NCBI RefSeq assembly: GCF_023284005.1
Contig: NZ_JAKIKS010000051.1
Coordinates: forward strand, 1-37,187
Origin: Shewanella surugensis
GTDB lineage: Bacteria > Pseudomonadota > Gammaproteobacteria > Enterobacterales > Shewanellaceae
DNA: 37,187 nt
Direction of reading: 5' to 3'
In this document: one piece after another, positions 35,074 to 37,187 of the stretch
Position numbering within the stretch: position 1 is the stretch's first letter
How the letters are laid out: the number at the start of each line of letters is the position of its first letter
Notes under the pieces: model-generated
What the model was told of the DNA's origin: nothing
Database searches by the model: none
Seen by the model: only the letters and a program-made list of their open reading frames with translations
Translations under genes and position numbers: made by a program

Positions 35074-37106
35074 ATGTCAGGGAAGATAGTGTCACTCCAT
35101 CAATTGATGGAGTATGAAGCGTTAAGCATTGAAACAGATTTTTCTTATTTCAGAGACACCGACTTAAAGGCTTTCTTAAGCACGGGTGAGTCCTTATCTA
35201 GCCTTAAAAGCGCCCTCTCTCGCGGTGAAAAACTCTTACTCCTCGATAAACCCCGATCGGCCATGTTTATTATGGGCTTCCCCGATGTAGAACTCAGCCA
35301 AGAAGACAAAATTCGGGCGATGATTAATGAGTTCAAAAAAATGCAAATTAGGCTCGTCAATCCTGCGGTAAACCATGACTATCCGATCGATGTCATTAAG
35401 GCCATCGATAACCGTTTAGGCACAGCCAGCGGCGGGATTAATATTGGCGGCATGACGTATCAAAACCCGTCGTCTGACAGCTTACACCCAGCTCTACCAA
35501 TGAAGCCTCTCATTAAAGAACCTGTCATTAATGATCCGCCGCCAAAGCCGCCTAAATCTAACATCGCCCCCAGCTTCGGCATGGCCCCCAATCGGCTTAT
35601 TTTTAAATTGGTGTATGACGATAAAGAACAAACCAAGGCGGCTAACGTGCCTTATACCGTCATCATGGAGGACGGTAAAAATACCCAAATCACCGGCACG
35701 CTGGATAAATCAGGCAAGGCGGAAGTCCAACCGAATACTAACCACGCGGCCTACATTTTATTTGGCGATGAAGCCTTAGCGGTTGAAGCACAAAATAAGC
35801 TCGACCAAGCCTATAGCAAGCTCGATACCGCGATCACTAACAGTGCCAAACAAAGCGCCCAAAATGCTTTTGATACACTCAATAAGCAGCAAAAGGTGCC
35901 AGTGACGCAGGCTTTTAGTGAGGCCGTGAATAACAAACTCGCCGAAATGAATAACCAGAGTCAGTCTTTCAATAATCAATCTTTTTTAAGCCAGTCATGG
36001 GACATGGTGAAGGCCACTCAAGCGGGTGTGTCTAATGGCGTTAACGAATACTTGCCGGATTTAGGCGACTTTGGTGATCTGCTTGATGCCGCCGACATTA
36101 ACATCACCATGCTGATTGAGGCCATCGTGACGGGGGATGTCGATGCATTAGAAGACAAATTTCAAGCTTGGAAAGAGCGCGGTAAACAAGGCATGTGGGA
36201 AGCCACTGAAACCATGGAATGCTCATTCTATTGCTAAGCGACACTCAAGGTCGTGAACTCATTGCCAGTTTACCGGCGCGTATGTTGGCGGCTTTGCCGC
36301 CAGACAAAGTGGTCGAGATGAGCGCTTATCATGCCACTCAATTGGGTATGGATACGGCAGTAGTGAGTGGTGGCACTGCATTAGGCACGCTTGCGGGGGG
36401 AGTCGGTGGCCCTATGGCTTGTGCATCACTCTTACTTGCTGCCAATGGCCGCAGAGCGGGCAAAGTACTGGAAGAAACCGTTGAAGTACTAGGGGAGATG
36501 AAAGACGCCCTTAAAGTCGTGCGCAACAAACATGACAAACCCCAACTGTATAAAAAAGATCACTCCATCCCTAATGATCAACCGGATCTCAATACCCGCA
36601 CCTTTGTGACGCCTTTAAGGGAAAAGAACAGCAATAAAAAACAAGATGACGAGGATGATAAAACCTACAAATGTGACTGGAAAGATTGTAAGGGAAAGCA
36701 TAAGAAAAAAATTAAATATCCAGATAATGGCAAACTAAAACATAGTAGTAATTATGCGAAAAAATGGGTTGGTGCAGGTTTAGAACCTTGGGTGCTTTAT
36801 GGGGCAGGTATAGATAGCAAAGCAACTCGGGAAGATTACCTTTCTGGAACAAAAAAACTCGATGACGTCAATAAAGCTGTAAGCCTAAAACATCCTGAAT
36901 ATCCAACACAGAAACACCATTTGATTTCGGTAAAACTGTTTAAAGGTTACCCGTCTCTCGCTAACAACGCAAAGTTATCAAATTACGACGTAAACCATCC
37001 TAAAAATGGTGTATGTTTACCAGCCTTTAGATTTGATATTGCCCAGCATGGACTTCAATGCCATCGTGGTAATCATACCAGGGCGGGAGCATACTTTGTC
37101 GGATAA
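35074..37106 (+). pseudogene. Polymorphic toxin with C-terminal AHH-type nuclease, frameshifted
   Basis: The first frame (35074-36237) encodes an N-terminal region with a Pro-rich linker (DPPPKPPK), a prealbumin-like or Ig-like segment (PYTVIMEDGKNTQITGTLDK) and a long helical, Gln-rich part. It stops just after residue 383 with EATETMECSFYC. The second frame (36219-37106, -1) continues with MLILLLSDTQGREL, a Gly-rich hydrophobic segment (TALGTLAGGVGGPMA), a CDWKDC Lys-rich stretch and the AHH-like nuclease motif K-H-H-L-I (36912-36926), ending with C-H-R-G-N-H. Adding one A in GAATG (36217-36221) joins them as ETMEMLILLLSD. The layout fits an effector secreted by type VI secretion. AGGAAG precedes the start. 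No immunity gene is seen in the 81 remaining bases. Confidence 0.72.
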
Positions 37107-37187
37107 TTAACCAAAGAAAACTTTTGCCCTGTAATCATCGTCCCAACTCGCCTTTTTTAGCTTATTTCGCTGACTTGGCGCACCGCA
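37107..37187 (-). CDS. Possible C-terminal fragment of a gene entering from the right edge
   Basis: A minus-strand frame is open from the window edge to TAA at 37109-37107 and ends ...S-W-D-D-D-Y-R-A-K-V-F-F-G. It is 26 codons long and has protein-like composition. It begins one base after the toxin stop. It might be a convergent neighbour or a transposase end. With no start visible the call is weak. Confidence 0.3.
   Translation of the reverse strand, partial: CGAPSQRNKLKKASWDDDYRAKVFFG

Noticed and set aside
36200..36240. Programmed -1 ribosomal frameshift in the toxin gene
   Set aside because: No X-XXY-YYZ slippery heptamer and no clear downstream structure; a one-base loss explains the break more simply.

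Overview
The window looks like chromosomal DNA from a gammaproteobacterium, most probably a Shewanella or close marine relative. The evidence is the moderate-to-low GC content, an oligopeptidase A, the RlmJ/RsmJ rRNA methyltransferase pair, a 'Shewanella-like' periplasmic phosphatase and a kexin-like protease with a companion gene. The genus is inferred from gene families and layout; no search was run.

Layout. (1) 1-106: the end of what looks like an IS5-type insertion sequence. (2) 178-2663: a secreted lipoprotein subtilase/kexin-like protease with a P domain, followed by a small secreted protein that resembles the external chaperone (ORF2) of Aeromonas serine protease. (3) 2975-7196: housekeeping genes for oligopeptidase A (prlC), a hotdog thioesterase, a GST-family protein and 3-methyladenine DNA glycosylase I. 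(4) 7709-11995: an AcrA/AcrB-type RND efflux pair with no local regulator or TolC gene. (5) 12084-13062: a Shewanella-like protein phosphatase broken by a one-base frameshift. Beside it, at about 13247-14041, lie four tandem minus-strand units that look like a family of small RNA genes, each with a -10 box and an intrinsic terminator. (6) 14515-16929: a LemA-like membrane protein, then divergent rlmJ and rsmJ.

(7) 16955-33734: a genomic island of about 16.8 kb bounded by an exact 14-bp direct repeat (ATGATCGCAACAGG). The right copy is the first codons of a peroxiredoxin gene and the left copy lies just after rsmJ behind a ribosome binding site. The island therefore appears to have inserted at the start codon of the peroxiredoxin gene, regenerated its coding sequence and separated it from its original leader. 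At its left end are three overlapping genes that match the gamma-mobile-trio layout (GmtY, GmtZ, GmtX: two tyrosine-recombinase-type proteins and a small third protein). Next comes a translationally coupled two-gene operon (22468-25910) pairing an all-helical protein of unknown family with a PD-(D/E)XK-like nuclease-domain protein. This is the best candidate for an undescribed anti-phage system here. The rest of the island holds a serine resolvase with a res-like site, the DNA-binding half of a TnsB/TniA-like transposase, a complete Tn7-like tnsA-tnsB-tnsC operon without a tnsD/tniQ targeting gene, an SF2 helicase with a partner gene, and an XRE regulator.

(8) 33721-37187: the peroxiredoxin gene, a DUF4262-like gene, and a polymorphic-toxin gene with a C-terminal AHH-type nuclease. 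The toxin gene is interrupted by a -1 frameshift. A possible truncated gene enters from the right edge.

The island combines three recombination chemistries (tyrosine recombinases, a serine resolvase and a DDE transposase) in under 17 kb. The trio is the part best matched to the observed boundaries. The Tns and resolvase genes look like the remains of at least one other element layered into the same site.
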